Source: Actinomycetes bacterium (lineage in GTDB: Bacteria > Actinomycetota > Acidimicrobiia > Acidimicrobiales > Acidimicrobiaceae). Taken from it: a DNA stretch of 64,000 nt. Below are positions 36,634 to 45,794 of this stretch, piece after piece. Under the pieces are notes generated by a model. It ran no database searches, was not told the origin of the DNA, and saw nothing but the letters and a program-made list of their open reading frames with translations. The stretch lies in contig JAJZBG010000002.1 of NCBI GenBank assembly GCA_021799035.1, positions 1 through 64,000 on the forward strand, in the 5' to 3' direction. Each line of letters opens with the position of its first letter. Position 1 is the stretch's first letter. A program made the position numbers and the translations under genes.

Positions 36634-37554
36634 ATGAAGCTCAAGCTTGTCTGTAAACCCTACTATTTCATCATGAATGAATCACTGATTGGCGGTCACG
36701 TGTCTGTGGCCGGAGGCATCATGAACGCCTTCGAAAATGGAGTGGCAATTGGGGCGAATTTCATTCAGATCTTCACCGGCAGTCCGAGAGTATGGAAGTC
36801 GTCGATTATCTCTGATGAGGAGGCTTCGCAATTCAGGGCGGAGCTTGAGAACGGAGGTAGCGGAGTCAAGGGACTTGTGACTCACGCATCCTATCTAGTA
36901 AATATGGCATCCACGGATCCAGAACTGCTCCGAAAGTCGGTTGAAGTGTTGAGCGACAACGCCAGATCTGCCTCAAAAATTGGAGCCAGAGGAGTAGTGG
37001 TCCATCTCGGCAGCCATAAAGGAGCTGGATTGTCGTCGCGCATGCAAATCCTCAGAGAAGCCTTGATGAGGGTCTTGGATTCCTTTGACGGTTCGTGCCG
37101 GATACTCCTTGAAAATACTGCTGGAGCAGGTGGAAGCATCGGTACGACTTTTGAAGAGCTGGCTTGGGTGATCGAGTCCTTGGATGGTGATGAGCGGCTC
37201 GGAGTATGCCTAGATACACAGCACCTATTTGCGTCTGGAGTGGCCTATGCGACAATTGTGGAGGCCGACGATGTTGTGGGAAGGCTGGCAAGCACTCTGG
37301 GAATCAAGCGTTTGGGCTGCATACATTTCAACGACTCAAAGGTGCCGCTAGGAGCGCTCAAAGACCGTCACGAAAATCTGGGAGAAGGCTTCATTGGGGC
37401 TGAAGCACTGGGAAATCTGGTGTCACATCCTTTATTGCGGGGTATCCCATTAATACTCGAGACTCCGGGTCGAGGAACTGGGCCGACAACACTTGATGTC
37501 TCCACAGCACGAGAGATACTGCGAAGTGGAATCGAGCGACGCGCAACTATTTGA
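36634..37554 (+). CDS. nfo: deoxyribonuclease IV (AP endonuclease)
   Basis: A 306-residue TIM-barrel enzyme that cuts DNA at abasic sites in base excision repair. The metal-binding pattern of the Nfo family is complete: GGHVSVAGG, THASYLVN, VVHLGSHKG, LENTAGAG, CLDTQHLFASG, IHFNDSK, DRHENLGEG and LILETPGR. Start ATG 36634 with AGAGGT upstream; an internal ATG at 36673 has no ribosome site. Its end overlaps the convergent thioesterase gene by eight bases. Confidence 0.93.
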   Translation: MKLKLVCKPYYFIMNESLIGGHVSVAGGIMNAFENGVAIGANFIQIFTGSPRVWKSSIISDEEASQFRAELENGGSGVKGLVTHASYLVNMASTDPELLRKSVEVLSDNARSASKIGARGVVVHLGSHKGAGLSSRMQILREALMRVLDSFDGSCRILLENTAGAGGSIGTTFEELAWVIESLDGDERLGVCLDTQHLFASGVAYATIVEADDVVGRLASTLGIKRLGCIHFNDSKVPLGALKDRHENLGEGFIGAEALGNLVSHPLLRGIPLILETPGRGTGPTTLDVSTAREILRSGIERRATI

Positions 37555-38308
37555 GGATCCGCAACTCGATGCTAGTCCTCACGATGTCTTCTTTCGCGAA
37601 ATAAATCGTCACAGTGCTTGTCTCGTCGTCCTCGGTGGACCTGTAATACGCTTGGAATTGGTCTTCATATGAAGTGGACTCTCGATACGTCACCTTGCAA
37701 GTCATCGGCTGATCGGATGAAATTGTTATCTTGCGTTGATGCATGACCTCTTCGAGGACTTCTAGATATGTCGCATTGTTCAGATGATGCAAGATATCCT
37801 GATCGGAGTAGCGGATCTGCCAATCGATGGGAGAGGCTTCATGTGGAACCGACTGTTTTTTTGCGCTGCGAATACTTATCTTGTGTTGAAGCGCGAGAGG
37901 TCCGTAGATCTCGTAAAGAATCTCTGGGACGGATATTGGGGCACCGGAACTTGAGCGAGTCAGAACCCAGATTGCCTTCGCTGCAATCAATCTTGTTCCG
38001 GATTCCAAGTCAGTGATGACCGAAGTCCTTTCAACCCATGCTCTACCAGATCCAGTTAGATAAGTCTTGGAGTTGATTGCTTGACCGTATACAGGAAGCG
38101 CCGATACGAGGATGTTGTTCTCGCGCAAGACCCAGTTGCCCATTTCAGAGATATCAGCATCAATCGCGTCAAATGCGGCAACGTCTTGCAGGTATCTGGC
38201 GCATGCATCGATCCTTAGCCGTCCAGACGGGTCCGTGTCCGACAGTGCCACTCGTCTGTTGAGCTGAAACTGGCGCGACGTCGTCAAGGGTTCGCGTATG
38301 TCTAGCAT
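37547..38308 (-). CDS. acyl-ACP thioesterase (double hot-dog)
   Basis: A 253-residue protein with the tandem hot-dog fold pattern of plant-like acyl-ACP thioesterases (FatA/FatB family). The N-terminal hot-dog begins with RRVALSDTDPSGRLRIDACARYLQDVA; the second has IRYSDQDILHHLNNATYLEVLEE, where the Asp and Asn of the catalytic site are expected. It would release free fatty acids from acyl carrier protein. Its 3' end overlaps nfo by eight bases. The gene stands alone on the minus strand behind a spacer with two hairpins. Confidence 0.82.
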   Translation of the reverse strand: MLDIREPLTTSRQFQLNRRVALSDTDPSGRLRIDACARYLQDVAAFDAIDADISEMGNWVLRENNILVSALPVYGQAINSKTYLTGSGRAWVERTSVITDLESGTRLIAAKAIWVLTRSSSGAPISVPEILYEIYGPLALQHKISIRSAKKQSVPHEASPIDWQIRYSDQDILHHLNNATYLEVLEEVMHQRKITISSDQPMTCKVTYRESTSYEDQFQAYYRSTEDDETSTVTIYFAKEDIVRTSIELRILK

Positions 38309-38340
38309 GTCCAGGAGAATCCGCCTCCTCTTTGTCCGTT

Positions 38341-38447
38341 TTGCACCTTAGCGACTTTACAGGGTGTAAGTGTGCAAAGGACGCGATAGTTAATGGGAAC
38401 CAGGACGGCACCGTGAAAAAGGCTCTGTCGGGATTCGTCCTGGTCCC
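38341..38447. promoter_or_regulatory. two large hairpins between the aldolase and thioesterase genes
   Basis: Hairpin 1: 38395-38407 pairs with 38436-38447 (12 bp with one bulge). Hairpin 2: 38341-38350 pairs with 38367-38377 (10 bp with one bulge). The region lies after the class II aldolase and before the thioesterase on the minus strand, so it can end one transcript and control the next. Neither has a clear T-tract. Confidence 0.45.
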
Positions 38448-38460
38448 AAGAAAATGTGGC

Positions 38461-39165
38461 CTAAATGCCTTCCGGGGAGATGTGGCGACAGAGGTAACCA
38501 TACCCGGCGTGGGTTTGTGAGGCGCTCCAGACAAGCTCGTTCTTTGCCTCGACCTCTTCGTCGTCCGACCAGAGTTTCAATGTTCCTGCAGCCATGGCGG
38601 TGAGCTGCACCTTGCAGGCCCGTTCCAGAAGGACCGCTCTCATCACCGCGGTGGCTGCGTCTGGACCTACGGTGACGAGGCCGTGTGCCGGCAAAAGACA
38701 CCCGGCCGCATCGCCAATTGTCTCAGCAAGGGCCTGTCCGAGTTCTCGTGTCCTGATTAGGTTTCCGGTAAGAGTGAAGCGGGGAACGTCAGGTCTTACG
38801 AATGGGACGCCGTCGTGCGAGATGGCGCGAAGTGGAACGCCAAGCGCAGAAAAGGCATTGGCCATAGGCGCGTGTGTATGGACGACTGCATTGATATCAG
38901 GGTTCGCCAGCATGATTTCAGTATGGATCGGGTACTCGAGATGGCGTTTCTGGCTTCCTTCCAGCACTTCTCCGTCGGGCGTGACAAGAACGATTTTGTC
39001 CACTGTCACCTCCTCGAATCCCCATTCAGCTGCTTTCATCCAGATTCCGCGACCTTTTGGGTCGCGTACCGAAGCATGGCCCCACACCATGTCCGTGTGA
39101 CCGGCGACCGCTAAAGCTTGGTTGGCTGTTGCGGCTTCGATCGCTGCCTGAATTGGTGTCGTCAT
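38461..39165 (-). CDS. class II aldolase/adducin-family protein
   Basis: The product (234 residues) has the zinc-binding pattern of class II aldolases: Glu83 in HTEIM, His96 and His98 in HTHAP, and His161 in PAHGLVTVG. Relatives include fuculose-phosphate aldolase and decarboxylases of the pyridine-dicarboxylate type. The substrate cannot be named. ATG at 39165 is preferred because AAAGGA lies upstream and family similarity starts there. An in-frame ATG at 39339, with AGGA upstream and only 18 bases after the previous gene, would add 58 residues and cannot be excluded. It pairs with the isochorismatase-type gene just upstream. Confidence 0.8.
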   Translation of the reverse strand: MTTPIQAAIEAATANQALAVAGHTDMVWGHASVRDPKGRGIWMKAAEWGFEEVTVDKIVLVTPDGEVLEGSQKRHLEYPIHTEIMLANPDINAVVHTHAPMANAFSALGVPLRAISHDGVPFVRPDVPRFTLTGNLIRTRELGQALAETIGDAAGCLLPAHGLVTVGPDAATAVMRAVLLERACKVQLTAMAAGTLKLWSDDEEVEAKNELVWSASQTHAGYGYLCRHISPEGI

Positions 39166-39357
39166 CTCGTCCTTTCTTGTTGATGCTGTACCTCTACGCT
39201 CTGGCTCGGCGAAGATTTTCGGGTTGCTGATTTTCGGGGCAGAACACAACCGGCCATCAACTTCCCCACGCGATTTTAGCCAATCAGCGGCTTCCATTTC
39301 AGCTGGTTCTTCTCGGATAGGTGAGCTGAACCATGACATGGCGTCCTGCCTGCGATT

Positions 39358-40002
39358 CTATTTGTCAGCCTTCATTGCGCGCAGGACATCTTCAAGCTCC
39401 ATTACATCCGCGTATTTTGCCTGAAGATCGAAGAGAGACTGTTGATGTGCCTGTGGCGAGCGATCACCGACGGCCTGCCTCACGACTATCGGCCTGATGC
39501 CGTACTGAAGCGCGTCGACTGCAGTGGACCTGACGCAGCCGCTAGTCGTGCAGCCGGTAATGACCAGGGTATCGATTCGGAGCGAGTTGAGCCTCGTGAT
39601 GAGGTCAGTCCCGAAGAAAGCGGATGCATACTTCTTCACTAGAAGCGGCTCTGACGCTTGGCGACCGAGACGCTCGTCCACCTCAACCTGTTCAGTTCCG
39701 AGTCTGAGTGTGGCCAAACCCTGCATCTTTGAGATCCAGAGGCCAGCATCTCTAAGGTCGCTGGCCTCGTACGCAACGGTGGTATAGAAAATAGGGTTTC
39801 CCATGCTTCTGGCGGTTTTGGTTATCTGAGTTGTTGCGTTGATCACGTCCTCCAAGGGCGCTCCGAGGGGCATTTGAGGGTTTGTAAATGCCTTCACGAG
39901 ATCTACAACGATGACGGCAGGGCTTGCGCCGAATCCTATGTTTCGGCCAAAGCCTCTCTGAAGGAAGAAAGCCTCATCGTCATTTGCCATTTTGCCCACC
40001 AT
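39358..40002 (-). CDS. isochorismatase-family cysteine hydrolase
   Basis: A 214-residue amidohydrolase of the isochorismatase fold. The catalytic triad is visible: Asp34 in VVDLVKAF, Lys123/124 in VKKYASAFFGT, and Cys156 in TSGCVRS. The closest described types are N-carbamoylsarcosine amidase and maleamate amidohydrolase. A cis-peptide segment VITGCTTSG is typical. Start ATG 40002 with GAGGG seven bases upstream. With the class II aldolase downstream it may form a small catabolic operon. Confidence 0.85.
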   Translation of the reverse strand: MVGKMANDDEAFFLQRGFGRNIGFGASPAVIVVDLVKAFTNPQMPLGAPLEDVINATTQITKTARSMGNPIFYTTVAYEASDLRDAGLWISKMQGLATLRLGTEQVEVDERLGRQASEPLLVKKYASAFFGTDLITRLNSLRIDTLVITGCTTSGCVRSTAVDALQYGIRPIVVRQAVGDRSPQAHQQSLFDLQAKYADVMELEDVLRAMKADK

Positions 40003-40105
40003 GGTTCAGCCCTCTATCTCCAAAAATGTATCGGAACAGTTAGTCGGCGTCAACGTTGCCTCGGCAGACTTCTGGCAGTCACAGGGCCGTTGGTGACGCC
40101 GCATG

Positions 40106-40945
40106 TTACCCGCCTGCAGTCAAAGCCTTCTCTTTGTAGATGCAGATGTCGCAGTTCATCGCATTTGTTGATCTGCCTTCTTGTGAGCGGCGAGCCAAGA
40201 GTTCGGCAATTCTGGCATCTGCACCCATCTCTCGAGCCAGCAACAGAGTCACGTTGGTATTCCGTGACTGCCACACACGGGCTTGAGCGTAGATCCTATC
40301 CAGCAACACTCCGGCGAAGAGAAAGTATGGAGCAACTGTAATTCCAGTCGCCCCGAGGCGCTTCAGGCGGTCAAGAGCCTCAACAACACCAGGTTTTGCC
40401 AAAGAGACAAAAGCCGGCTCAACCTCGCCCAGCCCCTTTCGTTCGGTTAGCAGGCGCGCGAGTTTGTAGAGGTCTGAGTTGGCGTCTGGGTCGGTCGAAC
40501 CACGGCCCACAAGAAGTGTGAAATCGGCGCTTTCCACAGCATGAGCGCTGCTTTGCAGCATTTCATATGGGTTTCGTGCTCGATCTTCGACGATTTCAAG
40601 GAGAGTCTGGCCAATGGAAAGATTTCGGCCGTACGTGAACCGAACGTTTCGGAACTTTCTTCTTGCATCCACTATGGCTGCAGGCACGTCTGTTTTGACG
40701 TGCCCTGCCCCTAAGAGCAGCAGGGGGAGGACAATGACGTGTTCAGAGTGGTATTGGGACAAAAGTGTTTCAATCCCGGTAGCTATGTCAGGTTGGGACA
40801 GCTCGATGAAGCCATGACCAACGGGCATAGCCACCCGCTCCCTTAGATGATCTATTACCTCGGAAAACTGGCTCACTCCCTCTTGAGAGGTGGTGCCATG
40901 CCCCACCACCATTAGTGAGGTTTTTGGGTCACGGGGCTTGATCAT
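40106..40945 (-). CDS. cbiX: sirohydrochlorin cobaltochelatase CbiX, long form
   Basis: The product (279 residues) inserts cobalt into sirohydrochlorin (cobalt-early route of cobalamin synthesis). It has two CbiX repeats. Metal-site histidines are His16 in VVGHGTT and His82 in GAGHVKTD. ATG 40945 is chosen because AAAGG lies five bases upstream. It overlaps the end of cbiC by 17 bases, which shows that it is the last gene of the minus-strand cobalamin arm. Confidence 0.88.
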   Translation of the reverse strand: MIKPRDPKTSLMVVGHGTTSQEGVSQFSEVIDHLRERVAMPVGHGFIELSQPDIATGIETLLSQYHSEHVIVLPLLLLGAGHVKTDVPAAIVDARRKFRNVRFTYGRNLSIGQTLLEIVEDRARNPYEMLQSSAHAVESADFTLLVGRGSTDPDANSDLYKLARLLTERKGLGEVEPAFVSLAKPGVVEALDRLKRLGATGITVAPYFLFAGVLLDRIYAQARVWQSRNTNVTLLLAREMGADARIAELLARRSQEGRSTNAMNCDICIYKEKALTAGG

Positions 40946-41528
40946 TTTCAGCCTTTGCAAGTCTGGCTATTGCATTGAATGCGGCGCTCGCTGCGGCTGA
41001 CCCGCCTTTGCGTCCTTCATTGGTGATGTAGGGCAGCCGAGAGGCGCGCAACAGATCTTTCGACTCGGCCGCTCCCACGAAACCGACCGGAAGGCCGATT
41101 ACGAGCACTGGTTCGAACCAAGTCTTTGACGAGAGATCTACTAGCGCCTCGAGCGCAGTGGGAGCGCAGCCGACAATGAAAATTGCTTTCTGTGGGAATT
41201 TCTCTGCACCCATCAACATCGCTGAGTAACTGCGAGTCGGCCAACCAGACTCAGCTGCTTTGGCATCTTTCAGAAAGCACTCCGTTGGGTAGGAGGTTAT
41301 TCCTGCACGGACCATCTCCACGTCGCAAATTACTTGGCATCCTGTCTTGATCGCTTCCACCCCTGCTCGGATCGAGTTGGCTGAGATGCGAAGCGACTTC
41401 GCCAGTTCGAAATCAGCCGTAGCGTGGATGACGCGCTTTGCTACGGCTGCCTCGAGGGGGTCATATTTGGAGAAATCGAACTCGGAAGAGAGGATCTCGT
41501 AGCTTCGCTTTTCAATGGGATGGATCAT
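40929..41528 (-). CDS. cbiC: precorrin-8X methylmutase
   Basis: A 199-residue mutase that moves the C11 methyl group to C12, giving hydrogenobyrinate or the cobalt analogue. The catalytic His35 lies in VIHATADFE. The ending GRKGGSAAASAAFNAIARL is typical. Its stop overlaps the cbiX start and its start overlaps the ferredoxin stop by four bases, so translation is coupled. Confidence 0.93.
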   Translation of the reverse strand: MIHPIEKRSYEILSSEFDFSKYDPLEAAVAKRVIHATADFELAKSLRISANSIRAGVEAIKTGCQVICDVEMVRAGITSYPTECFLKDAKAAESGWPTRSYSAMLMGAEKFPQKAIFIVGCAPTALEALVDLSSKTWFEPVLVIGLPVGFVGAAESKDLLRASRLPYITNEGRKGGSAAASAAFNAIARLAKAENDQAP

Positions 41529-41725
41529 CGTGGCACCTCATTGATGGCGCTTCTAGGGCAAATCTCAATGCACGCGTAGCACAGATTGCATTTCGAACCA
41601 ATTATCCTCGGTTTTCGAGGAGCTCTTCTGATCGCATGCGTGGGGCAGGTGATCAAGCAGCTTCCGCAGGCTGTGCAGAGGTCGTTGATGCCGAGTTTGG
41701 ATGTCAAAAGGGTGGCTCGGGTCAT
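41525..41725 (-). CDS. 2[4Fe-4S] ferredoxin within the cobalamin operon
   Basis: A 66-residue ferredoxin with two complete CX2CX2CX3CP motifs: Cys17/20/23/27 and Cys46/49/52/56. It sits between cbiG-cobJ (2 bases away) and cbiC (overlapping), so it is co-translated with them. It may donate electrons to a corrin ring reduction or to cobalt reduction before adenosylation; this is inferred from place. Confidence 0.9.
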   Translation of the reverse strand: MTRATLLTSKLGINDLCTACGSCLITCPTHAIRRAPRKPRIIGSKCNLCYACIEICPRSAINEVPR

Positions 41726-41727
41726 GG

Positions 41728-43437
41728 TTAGATCTCATATCCACGTGGAGTGAAAAGAAAGTCGCCAAACTGCCTGGTTGCTGTCGAACCTACTATGACG
41801 AGCGAGGTCATGTCAGCTTCACTAGGATCAAAATCAGATAAGGTGAATATCCTTTTTGACTCGCCAGCCCTGCCAATGTTTCTCACGATCGCAACTGGTG
41901 TCTTGCTCGATCGATAGTGGGAGAGTATCTCGATAGCCTTTGGCAGCTGCCAGCTCCGTTCCCTGGACTTTGGGTTATAGATCAGAGTCACGACGTCTGC
42001 TTCTCCATAGGCGTGCAAGCGCTTTTCGATTGTCCACCACGGAGTCAGAAGATCAGATAGTGAGATGTAAGCGTGGTCATGTCCAAGCGGCGCGCCGAGC
42101 AAAGCACCTCCACCGAGGCCTGCTGTGACACCTGGAACGACCGAGATCCGAGGCATATTTTGAAGAGGTATTTCAGTTGATCCTGCCAGCAAAGCCTCGA
42201 GCTTTTCGAACGTGATTGAGGCCATTGCGTAAACCTCTGGGTCACCTGAACATACCACCGCCACTGAGCGCCCCTGAAGGGCAAGACTGATGGCCGAATC
42301 TGCTCGATCGCCCTCCTCTCCAATTGGCGATCTCAACACGAGTTGGCGTGCGGAGAGAAGCTCTTGGCACTGATCGATATAGGCGCTGTAACCTATCACC
42401 ACCTCGGAGTCTATGATTGCCTCTACGGCAGCAGGGGTTCTCAACATTGGAGTGCCTGGACCCAATCCGACTAGCTTGAGACTGCCGGTTGGCCGCTGTC
42501 TCGCGACGGCAACTGTGGCTGATAGGCTCCTGGTTTTGGTAACTAGAAGTTCTGTTGACTTTGATGCAAGCAACGCGGCAGCTTCGCACACAGAGGGAGT
42601 GCCGACGTAAGAATTGACCTCGCCTGAAGGGTTGGGAACGGCGACTTGGGCCAATTCCGTCGAAGCAAAGGCGGCAATGGGAAGATTCTGGCTAGTCAGG
42701 GCAGGGTGGGTGGACCTTGTGTCTATCGTTGCCAACATGGAGACAGCCCGTCGGTCAAGGTGGTTGTCGGCGCATACCTGTGATATAAGCGTGGAAACAT
42801 CTTCCGCTGTTGCCTCGCTTGAGCATCCGACTCCGATTACGAGACTGGGCGGGATCAGCTGGACAGCTGGCCTTTGGACGTCAGCAAGTGCAGTGGTGGA
42901 GTCTGAAATAACCACCTTTGCCGGCCCCAGCCCGCTTTCAAGCTGGATTGGCTCAGGCCAGTCGATGTCTCGCAGGACTACGGGAGAGTTCCCATCAAGC
43001 ATCGATTCAATGACCTCAGCGACATCTCCCTCTGCCGCATATCCGCTCAATCCATCTACGGCCGCCACTCCTGCGAGTTCGGAGGAAGTGGTGATCACCG
43101 CAGTCCCTCCAGTTCGTTTTGCGAGTTCTCCAGCTAGTCGATTCGAGCCTTTATGGCCCCCGAGGAGCGGGATTATGAACCTGCCGGATTCGTCGACGGA
43201 TATTACGAGGGGGTCTTCGGTTTTTGAAAGGTTTCGCTTGGCTAGCAACCTAACGGCGATCGGAAGCGCCATGACAAGCACAAGGGCCCTATCAGATCTC
43301 CAGTGTTCTTCGAGGATCGGGCCTGGTTTTCCAATCTCGACGTGGAGTCCGAGCTTAACTGCGGTCTTCGCGCCACGTTCATTCAGTGCGATTGCGACTG
43401 GATTGCTTATCCCTGATCTCACTCTAGTAATCCCCAA
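41728..43437 (-). CDS. cbiG-cobJ: fused CbiG (cobalt-precorrin-5A hydrolase) and CobJ/CbiH (C17 methyltransferase)
   Basis: A 569-residue two-domain enzyme. Residues 1 to about 305 form the CbiG part, with VLVMALPIAVRLLAKR and IIPLLGGHKGSNRLAGELA; it opens the ring and loses acetaldehyde. From about 315, GLGPGTPMLRTPAAVEAI, VCSGDPEVYAMAS and VTAGLGGGALLGAPLGHD mark the SAM-dependent precorrin-3B C17-methyltransferase. CbiG belongs to the cobalt-early pathway. The start overlaps the cbiET stop by 19 bases. Confidence 0.92.
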   Translation of the reverse strand: MGITRVRSGISNPVAIALNERGAKTAVKLGLHVEIGKPGPILEEHWRSDRALVLVMALPIAVRLLAKRNLSKTEDPLVISVDESGRFIIPLLGGHKGSNRLAGELAKRTGGTAVITTSSELAGVAAVDGLSGYAAEGDVAEVIESMLDGNSPVVLRDIDWPEPIQLESGLGPAKVVISDSTTALADVQRPAVQLIPPSLVIGVGCSSEATAEDVSTLISQVCADNHLDRRAVSMLATIDTRSTHPALTSQNLPIAAFASTELAQVAVPNPSGEVNSYVGTPSVCEAAALLASKSTELLVTKTRSLSATVAVARQRPTGSLKLVGLGPGTPMLRTPAAVEAIIDSEVVIGYSAYIDQCQELLSARQLVLRSPIGEEGDRADSAISLALQGRSVAVVCSGDPEVYAMASITFEKLEALLAGSTEIPLQNMPRISVVPGVTAGLGGGALLGAPLGHDHAYISLSDLLTPWWTIEKRLHAYGEADVVTLIYNPKSRERSWQLPKAIEILSHYRSSKTPVAIVRNIGRAGESKRIFTLSDFDPSEADMTSLVIVGSTATRQFGDFLFTPRGYEI

Positions 43438-44651
43438 CTAATGAATACAGGATTGTCTCCTTCCAGACGCCAAGAACCATCCGGTAGGCGCTTTCCCACT
43501 GGAAGCATAATCTCCATCATGCTTCCAAGCAGATCTGCCGCCTGCGTCACCCTGTCGATTGCAGCGAAACTTGCAAGGACAAACGTGGGCTGAGATAGCC
43601 GGCTCTTGAGGGCATTAAGAACTCGCGTTCCTCCGCCGCCAATAAAGACGGCGTTAGGATCGGGGAGATTCCAGATCGAATCTTGGATCTCTCCTTGGAC
43701 CACCGTTGCAGATGGAAATCGTGAGGAATTGAGTCTGAGGATTCTTGTTTGCATGGGATCGCGGTCTACGAGAAAAAGTCGAATGGCTGGGATCCTCTCC
43801 AATGCGGTCAGGCCTACACTGCCGCTCCCTGCACCGAGGTCCCACAAACACGGCGACTTAGCTTCAAGATGGGGTAGGAGCTTCGACAGTATCACCTCTC
43901 TGACTTCGGGCTTTGTGATCATGCCACGCTGGTGAAGGAAGTCAGAACTGCTTTTCGATGGAGGTAGCGTCGAGACTGATGGCTCATTCGTTGAGTCATG
44001 CCGAATAGCCAGGAAAATCGAGAGGGGAGCAAACTCGGAGCGTGCGATATTGGCAATCGGCGCCTCTACCACCGATTCGGTATTCGCGCCAAGGTCGCTG
44101 CATACGAGGTACCGGTCAAATTCTGCATGAGCATCGTCGAGGAGCTGGGCGATAGCTTGTGGAGGGTTTTCAGGTGAGCAGAGCACGGCGAGTTTGCGCA
44201 CGGGATTTCTTGGATCGATCGCCCTGAGCAGCTCGGCAATGACTCGCTTGTAGCTTCGCCCATGAGCGCTAATGACAGTGGCATCTTCCCAGCTTGTTTC
44301 TGCTTCGGCAAACGCAAGGGAGACCGATGATGGCGCAGGAAATATCTTGAACCTGGACTCTGGAAAGCTGTTCTTGAGCAGACGAACAATTCCAAAATAT
44401 CCGGGATCTCCCGAGGCCAAAACCAAGATCTGGCCGCTGCGACTGTTGATCTCGTTCACTATTTCATCTATTCCCGCCGTCCAATTGATGACAGTGGGAA
44501 GGCGGCCTGGTATGCGGGCCTCGAGCAACGAGACCTGTCTGGATGAGCCGACCACGGCTTCGGCGGTCCGAAGAATCTCCATTAGCTCTTCTTCGGGAGC
44601 ACCTGTGCGGCCGTGGCCATCAATTCCGAGAATGAATATTGTCCTACGCAC
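43419..44651 (-). CDS. cbiET: fused CbiE-CbiT precorrin-6Y methyltransferase/decarboxylase
   Basis: A 410-residue bifunctional enzyme. The N-terminal CbiE part (about 1-205) has ILVLASGDPGYFGIVRLL and APSSVSLAFA. The C-terminal CbiT part (about 235-410) has LWDLGAGSGSVGLTAL, a classic SAM site. Together they methylate C5 and C15 and decarboxylate the acetate side chain at C12. Equivalent to CobL of the aerobic pathway. Overlaps cbiD and cbiG-cobJ. Confidence 0.93.
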   Translation of the reverse strand: MRRTIFILGIDGHGRTGAPEEELMEILRTAEAVVGSSRQVSLLEARIPGRLPTVINWTAGIDEIVNEINSRSGQILVLASGDPGYFGIVRLLKNSFPESRFKIFPAPSSVSLAFAEAETSWEDATVISAHGRSYKRVIAELLRAIDPRNPVRKLAVLCSPENPPQAIAQLLDDAHAEFDRYLVCSDLGANTESVVEAPIANIARSEFAPLSIFLAIRHDSTNEPSVSTLPPSKSSSDFLHQRGMITKPEVREVILSKLLPHLEAKSPCLWDLGAGSGSVGLTALERIPAIRLFLVDRDPMQTRILRLNSSRFPSATVVQGEIQDSIWNLPDPNAVFIGGGGTRVLNALKSRLSQPTFVLASFAAIDRVTQAADLLGSMMEIMLPVGKRLPDGSWRLEGDNPVFISWGLLE

Positions 44652-45702
44652 GGGCGACGACTCTTTTGCCCTCGAAGTCGACCATGATCACCTCAATGTC
44701 TATTGGTTTTGCAATGTGGTTTGCGCAGGCTCTTTTGGCCATCTGGCAAAGAATCCCCAGAGGCCTTTCGTCGCCCTCTTTTTGGCAAACTTCGAAGAAG
44801 TGTCTGGCCGTATTGGTCTCAGTGGCTGCCGCGGCAATTCTCCCTGACGAGTCTGCCAGCCTTGCAGCCTCTGCCAGAACTTGACTGTTGAGATCGCTGC
44901 GGTGGAAATGGGTCATCATGACCTCATTGGCAAGCTTCGAAATCTTTCCCACCATTCCAATCCAGATGATCTTTTCCACGCCCAATTTTGCAGCGCTCTT
45001 TAGGGCAACACCGGTGAAATCACCGACTTCGACGAAACACACAGAGTCCAAATCGTCATAAAGCTGCATGGCGAATGCCTCTGATCTAGACCCGGTTGCT
45101 AACACAATTGTCCGTTCGCCTTGAGCCGTTGCGACGCTGATCTGCTGGATTACCGAAGCTCTGTATGCAGCAGTCGAGAATGGGCGGACAATGCCGGTTG
45201 TTCCCAGAATGGAAATCCCACCGATGATGCCTAGGCGCGCATTTGTAGTCCTCTTTGCCATCTCCTCACCGCCGGGAACGCTAAATGTAAGTTCAAGCCC
45301 CTTGTCGGTGACCTCTCGGACTGCTTTGGAGATCATCTTCTGAGGTACAGGGTTTATTGCCGGATCGCCCACTGGAAGTCCAAGCCCGGCCTTTGTGACC
45401 GTACCAACCCCCGATCCGGCAACAAATTTCAGTTCAGAGTTTGGAGTCTCTTTTGCATGCACAGTCACCCGTGCGCCGTCTGTGCAATCAGGGTCGTCGC
45501 CGGCATCTTTTACCACGACCGCACCTCCGTCGCCGGAGTCCTCAACGGAGAATGAGACACGTTGGCCCGAAGGGAGTTCGACCTCGACGGCATCCGGGAG
45601 CGTCCCATTTGTAAGGAGGATTACGGCGGCCTTGGCCGCCGCGCTGGCACAAGTTCCGGTCGTCCAGCCGGTTCGTAGTTCGTTAGGCTCCGTGGGACTC
45701 AA
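44644..45702 (-). CDS. cbiD: cobalt-precorrin-5B C1-methyltransferase
   Basis: A 352-residue protein of the CbiD family, which methylates C1 in the cobalt-early pathway and has no close relative in the aerobic pathway. Conserved pieces are RTGWTTGTCASAAAKAAV near the N-terminus, GVGTVTKAGLGLPVGDPAINP, and ISILGTTGIVRPFS. The start is ATG. It overlaps cbiET by eight bases. Confidence 0.94.
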   Translation of the reverse strand: MSPTEPNELRTGWTTGTCASAAAKAAVILLTNGTLPDAVEVELPSGQRVSFSVEDSGDGGAVVVKDAGDDPDCTDGARVTVHAKETPNSELKFVAGSGVGTVTKAGLGLPVGDPAINPVPQKMISKAVREVTDKGLELTFSVPGGEEMAKRTTNARLGIIGGISILGTTGIVRPFSTAAYRASVIQQISVATAQGERTIVLATGSRSEAFAMQLYDDLDSVCFVEVGDFTGVALKSAAKLGVEKIIWIGMVGKISKLANEVMMTHFHRSDLNSQVLAEAARLADSSGRIAAAATETNTARHFFEVCQKEGDERPLGILCQMAKRACANHIAKPIDIEVIMVDFEGKRVVARA

Positions 45703-45794
45703 GGGTGATCCTCAATCTTCTTGCACTGAATCGCAAGTTTAATCATCAAAGAGGCAGAAGTCGCATGTTGGTTCAATCCAGCCGATGACGCAAA

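Noticed and set aside
38594-39100. 168-codon frame on the plus strand
   Set aside because: Antisense to the class II aldolase, which keeps all metal ligands.
42614-43441. 275-codon open frame on the plus strand
   Set aside because: It lies wholly opposite the cbiG part of the fused cobalamin gene, which has clear family motifs; the peptide is Ser/Thr/Pro-rich and typical of an antisense shadow.
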